Positions 34,624-42,912 are shown, counted from the stretch's first letter. The stretch: DNA of 47,449 nucleotides from an uncultured Collinsella sp. (GCA_902495085.1 CABUWA010000002.1:1-47449), one strand, 5' to 3'. The notes: generated by a model not told the origin, from the sequence alone. Numbers and translations are program-made.

Positions 34624-34659
34624 ACCTGCCAAAAAGGGACAGGTTTATTTTTGGCAGGT
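34624..34659 (+). repeat. GGGACAG-loop hairpin repeat, copy 4
   Basis: ACCTGCCAAAAA, then GGGACAGGTTTA, then TTTTTGGCAGGT: a perfect 12-bp stem, the best-preserved copy. It lies between map and the dehydrogenase gene, just upstream of the latter's ribosome binding site. Confidence 0.65.
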
Positions 34660-34688
34660 TTTATCAGGCAAAACGTTCAAATAAAAAC

Positions 34689-34725
34689 GCCGGATGCAAG
34701 ACGAGCGTGCCCGTCAGCATCCGGC
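34689..34725 (-). terminator. Terminator after map
   Basis: GCCGGATGC and GCATCCGGC form a 9-bp stem; on the minus strand it is followed by GTTTTTATTTG. A typical intrinsic terminator 11 bases after the map stop. Confidence 0.85.
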
Positions 34726-34735
34726 GCATCTACGG

Positions 34736-35623
34736 CTACCAGCTCAGCAGCTCGTAACCGTCCTCGGTCACAACGAGCTGTACCTCGCACTGAGCCGAAT
34801 CGCTACCGTCCTTGGTGCGCACGCACCAGCCATCGCCCTTGCTGATCTTGATGTCGGGCGCTCCGGCGTTGACCATGGGCTCGATGGTAAAGACCATGCC
34901 CGGAGCCATAATGGTGTCCACATCGGGTGCCTCGGTGGTAAAGCCCACAAACGGGTCCTCGTGGAACTCCTTACCGATGCCGTGTCCGCCGTACTCGCGC
35001 ACCACGCTAAAGCCGGCGTCCTCGACCGTCTTTTGCACGGCCTCGGCCATCACGGACAGTGGCAGCCATGGCTTGACGGCTGCCAGACCCGCCTCCACGC
35101 TGGCGCGGGTGACGTCGACCAGGCGCCGGCGCTCGGACGAAACCTCGCCGATGCAGAACATGCGGCTCGAATCGCTAAAGTAGCCGTCTAGGATCGTGGA
35201 GCAGTCGACGTTGATGATGTCGCCCTCGTGCAGCACATCCGTGTCGCAGGGGATGCCGTGGCAGACGACGTCGTTGATCGAGGTACACACGCTCTTGGGA
35301 TAGCCCTCGTAGTGGAGGTCGGCCGGCGTGCCGCCATGTTCGACGGTGTAGTTGTAGATCATCTGGTCGATCTGGTTGGTGGTCATGCCCGCGGCGATGT
35401 GCTCACCCACGTAATCGAGCGCGCCCACGTTGATGGCGGCCGAGCGCTTGATGCCCTCGATATCGGCGGGCGTCTTGTAGAGCGTGCGGGGCAGAACCTC
35501 CCAGCCCTCCTCCCACAGGCGCTCGAGGCGCTCGTCAAAGGCGCTGTGACATTTCTTATATTTTTTGCCGCTGCCGCACCAGCAGGCATCGTTGCGGCCA
35601 GGCACGGGTCCTTTGTCATACAT
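34736..35623 (-). CDS. map: Methionine aminopeptidase with N-terminal SEC-C zinc motif
   Basis: A 295-residue type I methionine aminopeptidase, which removes the initiator Met from new proteins. The first ~30 residues hold a SEC-C zinc motif (NDACWCGSGKKYKKCH), seen in a subset of actinobacterial and clostridial MAPs and in SecA, probably for ribosome or protein contact. The pita-bread domain has metal ligands in DIINVDCSTILDGYFSDSS (two Asp), GGHGIGKEFHEDP (His) and FTIEPMV (Glu), with the last Glu in AQCEVQLVVTEDG. In the LVVTEDG tail the length is normal. It is followed by a strong terminator. Confidence 0.95.
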   Translation of the reverse strand: MYDKGPVPGRNDACWCGSGKKYKKCHSAFDERLERLWEEGWEVLPRTLYKTPADIEGIKRSAAINVGALDYVGEHIAAGMTTNQIDQMIYNYTVEHGGTPADLHYEGYPKSVCTSINDVVCHGIPCDTDVLHEGDIINVDCSTILDGYFSDSSRMFCIGEVSSERRRLVDVTRASVEAGLAAVKPWLPLSVMAEAVQKTVEDAGFSVVREYGGHGIGKEFHEDPFVGFTTEAPDVDTIMAPGMVFTIEPMVNAGAPDIKISKGDGWCVRTKDGSDSAQCEVQLVVTEDGYELLSW

Positions 35624-35676
35624 GGTTAACTTCCTTTCATTCGCAGCTAGTATAGCCCACCCACGCGTCCATAAAA

Positions 35677-35741
35677 GTTGCGGTGATATAGTTCCGATTT
35701 AAGCGGTTTAACAGCATAAATAGGAACTATATCACCGCAAC
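35677..35741 (+). repeat. GTTGCGGTG palindrome, copy 4
   Basis: GTTGCGGTGATATAGTTCC (35677-35695) pairs perfectly with 35723-35741. Compared with copies 1 and 3, the A-T pair in GTGAAATA has become T-A on both arms, a compensatory change. It lies upstream of map and downstream of the radical SAM gene (both minus strand). Confidence 0.65.
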
Positions 35742-35783
35742 TGATGGGGCGGGATGGCGGGCACTAGCTGCTGCGTGGTTTTG

Positions 35784-36566
35784 TTAGTAGCTCACCTGGC
35801 AGGGGATGCCGAGGGTGCGCACGCGTGCGGCAATCGTGTCGAGCACCTCGGGCGCCGCTTTAGCAAGGCCGGCGACCGGTGTCTCGCGCGCTACCGTGTA
35901 GATGGTTGCTTCTTGTGGGCGAATGCGCTCAAGCGCCGCGAGCCAGGGGGCAACGTACTCCTCGCCGGTGTTGTCGATGGGCTTGCCCAGATACTCACCG
36001 GTCAAAAAGATCGTCTGGATAATAACGTGACCGTCAAAGCTTGCGAACGTCTCAATCTGGTGCTCGACGTCGTAGGGGCCAACAGGCTGGTCGAGCAGCT
36101 GGATAAATGCCGGATCGACCGTATCGAGCTTGAGGATGTTGTCGTCGACCATCATGAGCGCATCGTGCACCTCGGGGCGGTCGGCGCGCGTACCGTTGGA
36201 GAGCACGGCGATTTTGGAGTTTGGGGCCAGCTGATCGCGCAGCGCGACGGCGCCGGCAATCGCCTGGGGAAACTCCGGTGCGGCGGTGGGCTCGCCGTTT
36301 CCTGCGAAGGTGATCACATCGGGGAGCTCGCCCTCGGCTGCCATCTCGCGCAGCTTTGCCTCGAGCGCGTCGAGTACCACGGCAGCTGTGTTGTACGGCT
36401 CATGGCAGGGGCGCTCGGCGTTGAGGCCGTTTTCGCAGTAAATGCAGTCGAACGTGCAGATTTTGCCGCTGGCCGGCATCATGTTGACGCCGAGCGAGAG
36501 GCCAAGGCGACGGCTGCGAACGGGCCCAAAGATGGGGCTGGCATTCAAAAACGTAGACATAGGCAT
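35784..36566 (-). CDS. Radical SAM protein
   Basis: A 260-residue iron-sulfur protein with CTFDCIYC (Cys37, Cys41, Cys44) and a following TFAGNGEPTAAPEF, the GGE-like SAM motif in the form GNGEPT. It begins FGPVRSRRLGLSLGVNMMP, a layout seen in a small group of radical SAM proteins of the type annotated COG0731-like. The reaction is not known. The frame is open far upstream, but homology and GAGGAG point to ATG 36566; ATG 36560 is equally possible. It diverges from the alpha/beta hydrolase gene. Confidence 0.82.
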   Translation of the reverse strand: MPMSTFLNASPIFGPVRSRRLGLSLGVNMMPASGKICTFDCIYCENGLNAERPCHEPYNTAAVVLDALEAKLREMAAEGELPDVITFAGNGEPTAAPEFPQAIAGAVALRDQLAPNSKIAVLSNGTRADRPEVHDALMMVDDNILKLDTVDPAFIQLLDQPVGPYDVEHQIETFASFDGHVIIQTIFLTGEYLGKPIDNTGEEYVAPWLAALERIRPQEATIYTVARETPVAGLAKAAPEVLDTIAARVRTLGIPCQVSY

Positions 36567-36785
36567 ATGCTCCTCAAGACAATTGTGCCTAAGCATAGCA
36601 TCGGCTCCAAAGCAGGGTGCGGGCTCTCGCTTTACAAGTTTCGTTTTTTCACGTCGCTCATTATGCCGTGTCATGAAAAGCCTCGGGTCGGGTACAGTTA
36701 ATCTGTTAACAAGGCGTAAGGCAATACGGGTCCATCCAACCGCACTGACGTGCAACTGGATGGGCGTTGATGATGGGGGCACAAC

Positions 36786-37583
36786 ATGGATTTTACGGTC
36801 GAGAATGCAGGCACCACGATTGCCTGTCGCGAATATGCCGGCCCGGATGTGTCACCTGATGCTACTGCCTTGGTGTGCGTGCACGGCGCTTGTGTCGACG
36901 GCACATTTTTTGACGGTATCGCTTGTGAGCTCAGTCGCAACTACCGCGTAATTGCCTACGACCGCCGCGGCTGCGGTGACAGCAGCGATGCGGCAGACGA
37001 CAGCTATGATCTTGCCGCTCAGGCCGCCGACCTGCAAGCCGTGATCGAACACGTTGGCGCTCCGGCAAATGTGCTTGCACATAGCGCCGGTACGTTGGTG
37101 GCGCTGGAGCTTCTTCGCACCGAACCCCATCTCGTCGCCCGTGCGATTCTGCATGAGCCGGCTGTGTCGGCCGAAGGCGTCGGTATGGGCGCAGCTTCGG
37201 TTTTGCTCGATATGATTGCGGCTGGAAGGGTTTCAAGGGCGCTCCGGCTTTTCTTGGGAGCTCTCGGCGACTTGGACCCCGAGGCTCCTGGGACGACCGA
37301 GGCAGAAGCCAAGCATGCCCTACGCAATGGTCGTTGCTTTATGGCCAATGAATACGGAACAAATATGACATATGCTCCCGACTGGGAGCGCGCCCGCGCG
37401 TCAAAGGCAGTGTCGGCCGTGTTTTTGGGCGAGCTTTCGGTCGATACACCCCGCGAGGCTGGCACGCGAGCGGCTGCCGAATATCTCGATTGCCCCCTTG
37501 TGACGATCCCGGGTGCGCATAACGGTCTGCGCGATCGCCCCGTTACGGCGGCAAACGCCGTTCGCGATGTCTTGGAGCTTTAG
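36786..37583 (+). CDS. Alpha/beta-fold hydrolase
   Basis: A 265-residue cytoplasmic hydrolase. The oxyanion region is CVHGACVDG, followed by IAYDRRGCGDSSD. The nucleophile elbow reads VLAHSAGTLVAL (AHSAG, where GxSxG is usual), and the catalytic His lies in IPGAHNGLRDRP. The sequence fits small esterases/haloperoxidase-like enzymes. The substrate is unknown. ATG 36786 has GGGGG a little upstream. It is a single gene, divergent from the radical SAM gene and 211 bases before the signalling gene. The Ala in place of the first elbow Gly is unusual but tolerated. Confidence 0.82.
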   Translation: MDFTVENAGTTIACREYAGPDVSPDATALVCVHGACVDGTFFDGIACELSRNYRVIAYDRRGCGDSSDAADDSYDLAAQAADLQAVIEHVGAPANVLAHSAGTLVALELLRTEPHLVARAILHEPAVSAEGVGMGAASVLLDMIAAGRVSRALRLFLGALGDLDPEAPGTTEAEAKHALRNGRCFMANEYGTNMTYAPDWERARASKAVSAVFLGELSVDTPREAGTRAAAEYLDCPLVTIPGAHNGLRDRPVTAANAVRDVLEL

Positions 37584-37794
37584 CACGCTCGATGACCTGC
37601 GGGGAGAGGGACTGTTAGCGTTTCGTCATTGTTAACGAATGCGCCCATAACCGCGCGCCCGCAGCTCCATTACCGCCGTTTGCCAGGTCATAAAAATGTA
37701 ACGATAATCGCGCGTTTGCCTTCAGCTGTTAGATGTTACCCTTGTACCAATTGATATGCACCGTTGCCGTGCGTAACGATAGGAAGGGCCCCAT

Positions 37795-39675
37795 ATGCTC
37801 AATAATCACGAGGTCAATCTAACCGACGAGGAGGCTGCCGCCGAGGTCGCCCGCGTCGCGAAGACCTACCCCGTGGTGCGTTTGCTGTCGGCCGATCAGA
37901 TTAAGAGCGAGCCTAACTGCCTGCTCGCCGGCAATCGGTGCCCTTGTCTGCGTCAGTCGAGTCTTGAGGCCTTGGCAGATTCCGATGAGGTGTCGGAGCA
38001 GCTGCTCAATGATGGTACCGAGTACCGCGCTCGCCTGCGCCCTCTGAAGGTTGAGGGCGAGCCTCACGTCCTGCTGATGGTGCGTCCGATCGATGAGCAA
38101 GAGGCTGCAGAAGAGGACCTCGTCTACACCGATGTGCTGACGAGTGTGCGCAATCGCCGATATTACGAGGAAAAGCTCCGTAGCGCCCGCATGAATGCCG
38201 GCGTTGCGGTGATCGACCTTGATGATTTTAGGGTCTTCAACGATACGTGTGGCCGTCATGCCGGCGACCTTGCGCTCGGTGCTGTGGCGACGGCCATACG
38301 CAGCGGAATTCGTTCGACTGACGAGCTTGTACGCTATGGCTGCGACAAGTTTGTGGTCGTCATGCCCAATATTCCCTCCGATGACTTCACCCGTCGCCTG
38401 CACCAGGTGTCCGATGCCGTTCATGCCACGATTGTTCCGGGCCATGAGTACGTGAGCTTGACGGCATGTATTGGTGGCGTTCGCATTCATGGCGAGACGG
38501 TCGATGAGGGAGTTGGCCGCGCTGTCCAGTTATTGAGCCGCGCTAAGGCAAAAGCCGGTACGGTCGTGACCGACGCCGATTCCATCGAAGCCTTCCAAAG
38601 CGAAAAGCCTTTGGTGCTTATTGTCGATGACTCCGACATGAACCGAGCCATTCTCAACGAGATGCTCAAGGACGAGTATTGCATCCTCGAGGCCGACAAC
38701 GGTCGTACGGCGCTCGACATGGTCGACCGCTATGGCGATGAGTTGTCGCTCGTGCTGCTGGATATTGTCATGCCGGGCATAAGCGGCTTTGAGGTGCTGG
38801 CCGATCTGTCGCGCCGATCGGGTATCGACAATCTGCCTTTCATCATGATTTCGAGCGAAGATTCCGATGATATGGTTTTGCGCGCGTACGAGCTGGGCGC
38901 CTCGGACTATATCAACCGCCCGTTTGACTCCCGTGTCGTGCGCCGCCGTGTAAGCAACACCATCCGCCTATACGCCAAGCAGCGCCGCCTGACGAGCCTG
39001 CTGTCCCAGCAGTACAACGAGCGCGTCAAGAACAGTCGCATGCTCATCGACATCATGGCCGGCGTCATGGAGCTTCGCAATGGCGAGAGCGGCAGGCACG
39101 TTACGAACATCGAGAAGCTGACCGAGCTGCTGCTTGGCTGTCTGGTCCAGCGTAGCGGCACGATCTCCCTCGACAATGAGGAACGCTCCACGATTGCCTT
39201 GGCTTCGGCGCTGCACGATATCGGCAAGATGTCGATTGACGATGCGATTCTCAACAAACCCGGGCGCCTTACGCCCGAGGAGTTCGAGATTATGAAGACG
39301 CATACCACGATGGGCGCCGACATGTTGCTTGAGCTGGGCCGCCATCACGTCGGCAATGCGCTTATGGAATATGCGTACCAGATTGCGCGTTGGCATCACG
39401 AGCGCTGGGACGGCAAGGGCTATCCCGATGGCCTTAAGGGCGACGAGATTCCCATTGCCGCGCAGGTGGTCTCGGTGGCCGACGTGTATGATGCGCTGAC
39501 GAGCGTGCGCGTGTACAAGGACGCTATCCCGCACAAGGAGGCGATCCAGATGATCCTGGACGGTAAGTGCGGTACCTTTAACCCACTGTTGCTCGACTGC
39601 CTGCTCGAGGTACAAGACCGTATTGCCGAGACGTTGGCACGCCCCGCCGACGTTGTCGCGTTTCCCACGATTTAG
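37795..39675 (+). CDS. Degenerate GGDEF / receiver / HD-GYP signalling protein
   Basis: A 626-residue cytoplasmic protein. Domains: an N-terminal ~105 residues with a cysteine motif (NCLLAGNRCPC, 41-51); a GGDEF-fold domain (~108-262) where the active-site loop reads YGCDKF (181-186) instead of GGDEF, so cyclase activity is unlikely although the upstream metal Asp (VIDLDDF) remains; a receiver domain (~272-390) with phospho-acceptor Asp323 in VLLDIVMPG, but Arg (INRPF) where the invariant Lys is expected; and an HD-GYP domain (~415-615) with SALHDIGKMS, RWHHERWDGKGYPDG and VADVYDAL, complete for metal and c-di-GMP phosphodiesterase activity. AGGAAGG supports the start. The next gene is an HPt protein, probably its phospho-partner. 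Confidence 0.9.
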   Translation: MLNNHEVNLTDEEAAAEVARVAKTYPVVRLLSADQIKSEPNCLLAGNRCPCLRQSSLEALADSDEVSEQLLNDGTEYRARLRPLKVEGEPHVLLMVRPIDEQEAAEEDLVYTDVLTSVRNRRYYEEKLRSARMNAGVAVIDLDDFRVFNDTCGRHAGDLALGAVATAIRSGIRSTDELVRYGCDKFVVVMPNIPSDDFTRRLHQVSDAVHATIVPGHEYVSLTACIGGVRIHGETVDEGVGRAVQLLSRAKAKAGTVVTDADSIEAFQSEKPLVLIVDDSDMNRAILNEMLKDEYCILEADNGRTALDMVDRYGDELSLVLLDIVMPGISGFEVLADLSRRSGIDNLPFIMISSEDSDDMVLRAYELGASDYINRPFDSRVVRRRVSNTIRLYAKQRRLTSLLSQQYNERVKNSRMLIDIMAGVMELRNGESGRHVTNIEKLTELLLGCLVQRSGTISLDNEERSTIALASALHDIGKMSIDDAILNKPGRLTPEEFEIMKTHTTMGADMLLELGRHHVGNALMEYAYQIARWHHERWDGKGYPDGLKGDEIPIAAQVVSVADVYDALTSVRVYKDAIPHKEAIQMILDGKCGTFNPLLLDCLLEVQDRIAETLARPADVVAFPTI

Positions 39676-39699
39676 TTTGAACAAAGGAGTTTTTAATCC

Positions 39700-40056
39700 A
39701 TGATTTCCATGCGTGAGGCGTATGAGAAGATCGGCGCTAATTATGATGACGCGTGCGCTCGGCTGATGGGCGGGGAAATGCTTGCCCGCTTTGCCCTCAA
39801 GTTTTTGGATGACGAGAGCATGGACAAACTGGAGGCCGCCATGGCGGCAGGAGACGCCGAAGGTGCGTTTATGGCAGCGCACACGCTCAAGGGCGTGAGC
39901 CAGAACCTGGGATTCGATAATCTGTACGAGCCGGCGGTTGTGGTGACCGAAGCGCTGCGCGGCGCCGATGCTGTTGACGGCGCCCGCGAGGGGATGCATG
40001 CGTTGCAGCAGCAATATGCGGCTACGATGTCGGCCCTGCGCGAAGCGGCCGAATAA
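39700..40056 (+). CDS. HPt phosphotransfer protein
   Basis: A 118-residue helical protein with the phospho-histidine motif AAHTLKGVSQNLGF (His61), typical of stand-alone HPt domains. It starts 24 bases after the HD-GYP gene with AAAGGAG upstream, so the two form an operon. It most likely exchanges phosphate with the receiver domain of that protein, in either direction. No hybrid histidine kinase is encoded next to it, so the kinase input must come from elsewhere. Confidence 0.9.
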   Translation: MISMREAYEKIGANYDDACARLMGGEMLARFALKFLDDESMDKLEAAMAAGDAEGAFMAAHTLKGVSQNLGFDNLYEPAVVVTEALRGADAVDGAREGMHALQQQYAATMSALREAAE

Positions 40057-40077
40057 GAGCTTGCGTGCTTTGATGAC

Positions 40078-40147
40078 AATGAGAGTGGATAATCTCCCGT
40101 TTTAGGCTCGGTGGTGGCCTCAAAGTGGGAGATTATCCACTCTCGTT
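40078..40147 (+). repeat. Palindrome with GAGAGTGGATAATCTCCC arms
   Basis: The arms 40078-40098 and 40127-40147 pair over 21 positions with one T.G position. An inner stem AGGC with GCCT lies in the loop. A partial third copy, ATCCACTCTCA, follows near 40164. It lies 21 bases after the HPt stop. Single copy in this window. Confidence 0.6.
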
Positions 40148-40232
40148 CGATACGTGTCCAAAAATCCACTCTCACCCCTTCCGATTAGTGAATGGCCTAT
40201 GCGCACTGGCGGGGCTTTCCGCATGCAATCTA

Positions 40233-40266
40233 TATCGTTGTTCGATAAACTGTTCGAATAACGATA
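40233..40266 (+). promoter_or_regulatory. Operator-like inverted repeat before the DUF2975/XRE genes
   Basis: TATCGTTGTTCGA is mirrored by TTCGAATAACGATA, an extended inverted repeat upstream of the membrane protein gene. A related string, GTTATCGAAAAACAATAAC, occurs at 41276-41294 in front of the ABC operon. Both could be bound by the XRE regulator encoded at 40856. Inference. Confidence 0.5.
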
Positions 40267-40286
40267 GAGTCGATGAGGGTGAGTGT

Positions 40287-40847
40287 ATGTCCAACAGCGT
40301 TCAGCGTATGGCCAAGGCGGGCGAAAATATCAGGAAGCTTGGTTTTTGCATGGCAGCCGTTTTTGCAGGGATGCTCGTCGCTTTTGCCGCGTTGGTTGTT
40401 TACGTGATTTGGTATGCGGTTGAAAACGTTGCTTCTGTCGATTCTTTTGGTGTCGTGACGCTTCTCAATGGCGGGTGCATCGTTATCCCAAGCGGACTGT
40501 GCCTGGCACTCGTTGTGGGTATTTCGCTTGTCGTTTTGTGCGGGGTCAGCCGTAACATCTCGCGGGGCGTCTCGCCCTTTACCAGGGCACATGTGCGGCT
40601 TATCCGTGTTCTTGCACTTGCCTTTGCTGTTAACGCTGCGGTTTCGTTTGTTGGTGCCTATGGATCGGTCAATCTCACCATTGGCGGACTGGAGCTTTAC
40701 ATCGTGCCTCATTCCTTCGTTATTGAGATTTGCCAAGGCGCTACCTTTGATGCGGGGTCGTTTATCGGCGCAGTTGTCTGCTTGTTTATCTCGGCGATCT
40801 GGAGTTATGCCTCGCTGCTCCAAGAGCAGTCTGACGAGCTTGTGTAG
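40287..40847 (+). CDS. Four-segment membrane protein, DUF2975-like
   Basis: A 186-residue integral membrane protein with four hydrophobic segments (~21-45, 66-87, 107-128 and 155-178), short loops and a basic N-terminus. Pairing with a small XRE gene immediately downstream is the hallmark of DUF2975 proteins with their YozG-like regulators, and that context is my main ground for the call. ATG 40287 has GAGGGTGAG upstream. The frame is open further up, over the palindrome, without support. Function in the family is unknown. Confidence 0.7.
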   Translation: MSNSVQRMAKAGENIRKLGFCMAAVFAGMLVAFAALVVYVIWYAVENVASVDSFGVVTLLNGGCIVIPSGLCLALVVGISLVVLCGVSRNISRGVSPFTRAHVRLIRVLALAFAVNAAVSFVGAYGSVNLTIGGLELYIVPHSFVIEICQGATFDAGSFIGAVVCLFISAIWSYASLLQEQSDELV

Positions 40848-40855
40848 GAGGAAAC

Positions 40856-41185
40856 ATGAGCTATCTCATCATCGAGCTTGAGACGCAGCTGCTTAAGACC
40901 GGAAAGACCAACGCTGATCTGATTCGGGCGACGGGGCATACTCCGGCTAATATTTCAAAGCTTAGAAACGGAAAGATAAAAGCTATTCGCCTAAAGACGC
41001 TTCTCGATATCTGTGATGAGCTTGATTGTCAACCGGGAGATATTATTCAGCGCGTGAGCGAGAAAGAGCTTGAGGAGCTTATTGTCGAGCGTGCAAAAAA
41101 TGTCGTGAGACAGATGCGGGACGGCGGAGGCAATGAGGTATCGCTTCCGACATCAGTCTTCGCTGTCGATTTGAGTGACGAGTAG
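40856..41185 (+). CDS. Small XRE-family (YozG-like) regulator
   Basis: A 109-residue protein with a Cro/CI helix-turn-helix of the short HTH_26 type (LIRATGHTPANISKLRNGKIKAIRLKTLLDICDELDCQPGDIIQ), followed by a charged tail of about 35 residues. It starts eight bases after the membrane protein stop, with AGGAGG overlapping that stop. It probably controls its own operon and perhaps the ABC genes downstream, judging by the shared inverted-repeat motif. Confidence 0.87.
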   Translation: MSYLIIELETQLLKTGKTNADLIRATGHTPANISKLRNGKIKAIRLKTLLDICDELDCQPGDIIQRVSEKELEELIVERAKNVVRQMRDGGGNEVSLPTSVFAVDLSDE

Positions 41186-41221
41186 CTTAAGGCAAACAAC
41201 TAAAACGAAGTATCAGCGTGA

Positions 41222-41248
41222 AGGGACCCGTGTCTAACACGGGTCCCT
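41222..41248 (+). terminator. Terminator after the XRE gene
   Basis: AGGGACCCGTGT-cta-ACACGGGTCCCT, a perfect 12-bp stem, followed by ccTTTTAG. TTGACA at 41263-41268, just after it, is a plausible -35 box for the ABC operon. Confidence 0.88.
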
Positions 41249-41329
41249 CCTTTTAGATTATCTTGACAAATACGAGTTATCGAAAAACAATAACAACCAT
41301 GGAAAACGATAAAGGAAAGAAGGAACGAT

Positions 41330-42091
41330 ATGAGCGGTTTTTCTATCAAGCAGAACGGGGGTCCAATGAACGCATCAGCGATAAAGCTATCAAAAGTTTC
41401 AAAACGCTACGGGAAACGGCACGTTTTGCATGACGTTTCCTTCGAGGTGCATCAGTCTGAGCTCTGTGCCCTTGTCGGTGCAAACGGTGCGGGCAAAAGC
41501 ACGCTTATTAAAATCGTCTTGGGCCTCTGCGAGCCATCGTCGGGGAGCGTGGAGCTCTTTGGAGGCAAATCAAAAAGAGAGCTTGGCCTGATGCGGACGC
41601 GTGTCGGCTATGTGCCAGATTCCAGCGGAGCATACCAATCCCTCAGTGCGGTTGAGAATCTCCAAATCCGATGTTCGGAATGGGGGCTTGATGCGAATCG
41701 TGAGATTCCTCGCGTTTTGAGCCTAGTCGGGCTGGACGTCGAAGAGAAAAAGAGCGTGAACAGTTTTTCTCTGGGAATGAAACGGCGGCTGGATATAGCT
41801 ACGGCTTTGTTGGGTGATACTGATCTGCTTATTTTTGATGAGCCAGCAAACGGGTTGGACCCGCTGGGCATCGAGAGTATATGGGCCCTTATCGGTCGAT
41901 TGAATCGAGAACAGGGTAAGACCATGCTCATCTCTAGCCATGATTTGGATGAGTTGGCATCAGTTGCAACAAGTTGCGTGTTTATCCATGACGGCGAACT
42001 GCTGAAAAAGGAACCGATGGACGTCATAAGGGATGAGGCATCGTCCCTAAAAGAGTATTACAGGCGCTTGATGAAGGCGGTCTCGCTATGA
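41330..42091 (+). CDS. ABC exporter ATP-binding protein
   Basis: A 253-residue ATPase of the type found in bacteriocin-immunity or antibiotic exporters. Walker A LVGANGAGKSTLIK, Q-loop region VGYVPDSSGAYQSLSAVENL, signature NSFSLGMKRRLDIATALL, Walker B LLIFDEPANGLDPLG, and the switch His in LISSHDLDE. AAAGAAGGAACG precedes ATG 41330. Its stop overlaps the next gene by four bases (ATGA). The signature motif SLGMKRR matches the BcrA/lantibiotic-immunity group. Substrate unknown. Confidence 0.9.
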   Translation: MSGFSIKQNGGPMNASAIKLSKVSKRYGKRHVLHDVSFEVHQSELCALVGANGAGKSTLIKIVLGLCEPSSGSVELFGGKSKRELGLMRTRVGYVPDSSGAYQSLSAVENLQIRCSEWGLDANREIPRVLSLVGLDVEEKKSVNSFSLGMKRRLDIATALLGDTDLLIFDEPANGLDPLGIESIWALIGRLNREQGKTMLISSHDLDELASVATSCVFIHDGELLKKEPMDVIRDEASSLKEYYRRLMKAVSL

Positions 42092-42912
42092 AGCGGGCGA
42101 TCCATCCCATAAAGGCAGATATGATGCGTTTGCACAGGATGTTTCCGGCGAAGTTTGGTCTTACGCTTATGCTGGCGTTTGGCCTTCTCTTCTGTGTCTT
42201 TCTAAAAAACGGAACAACGTTGCTCGCCTTTGGCAATAGCGTTTTTGGGGAGGATATTGGTTTCTGCTGGAATGTAATCGATCCTTCTGCACCCGATGAG
42301 TCCCTTGTGCGCAGTGCTTTTGCCGGCACCTCCCTGTTCGTTCCGCTCATCGTTTGCCTGGCGATTTTACAGGAGCGCGGCTATGAAGAGGGATGCCGAA
42401 TTTCTTCAGCAAGAGGTCTTGCCCGCTTTAACGGGGCTCTGGCACATGTACTTTCGTCTTCTTTAATAATCGGCGCAGCATATAGTGCGCTTTGCCTTCT
42501 TCTTTTTGCAATAGCCATAATACGTGGAGGGCATAACTACTCGCACGACATGCTAACTGCATTTTTGCCCGCAATGATAGTCAACGCCGTATTGGTGATA
42601 TCGGTTGCGCTGGAGACGGTGACCATCTATCGGATTACAGGCAGCGCTGTATTGAGCGGGGCTGCGATAATAATTGGATTTGTCATGAGCTTGACGCTCT
42701 ACGGAACTTACCTTCAGACGCCCATACCGTCCTTGCGATGGATCTTCTTTCTTCCGGGGCCGTACCTTGGAGTCGGATGTGCCCTTGGGTATAGCGATAT
42801 GGGGCAGCTGACGCTTCTGGGATATGGCGCGGCAGCCAGCTGTCTATCGGTATTGATTTACGCTCTCTTGAGCTTTCGCGCTGGGGGTGTGCTCAATGGC
42901 TCGTCAGATTAA
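42088..42912 (+). CDS. ABC exporter permease, first subunit
   Basis: A 274-residue membrane protein with about six hydrophobic segments (first at ~20-38, then ~77-95, 112-133, 152-172, 182-203 and 245-265), and an external loop after the first. The layout fits ABC-2 type permeases of small peptide-immunity transporters. It overlaps the ATPase gene by four bases and the second permease by 17, so the three genes are translationally coupled. No conserved motif identifies a substrate. Confidence 0.82.
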   Translation: MKRAIHPIKADMMRLHRMFPAKFGLTLMLAFGLLFCVFLKNGTTLLAFGNSVFGEDIGFCWNVIDPSAPDESLVRSAFAGTSLFVPLIVCLAILQERGYEEGCRISSARGLARFNGALAHVLSSSLIIGAAYSALCLLLFAIAIIRGGHNYSHDMLTAFLPAMIVNAVLVISVALETVTIYRITGSAVLSGAAIIIGFVMSLTLYGTYLQTPIPSLRWIFFLPGPYLGVGCALGYSDMGQLTLLGYGAAASCLSVLIYALLSFRAGGVLNGSSD

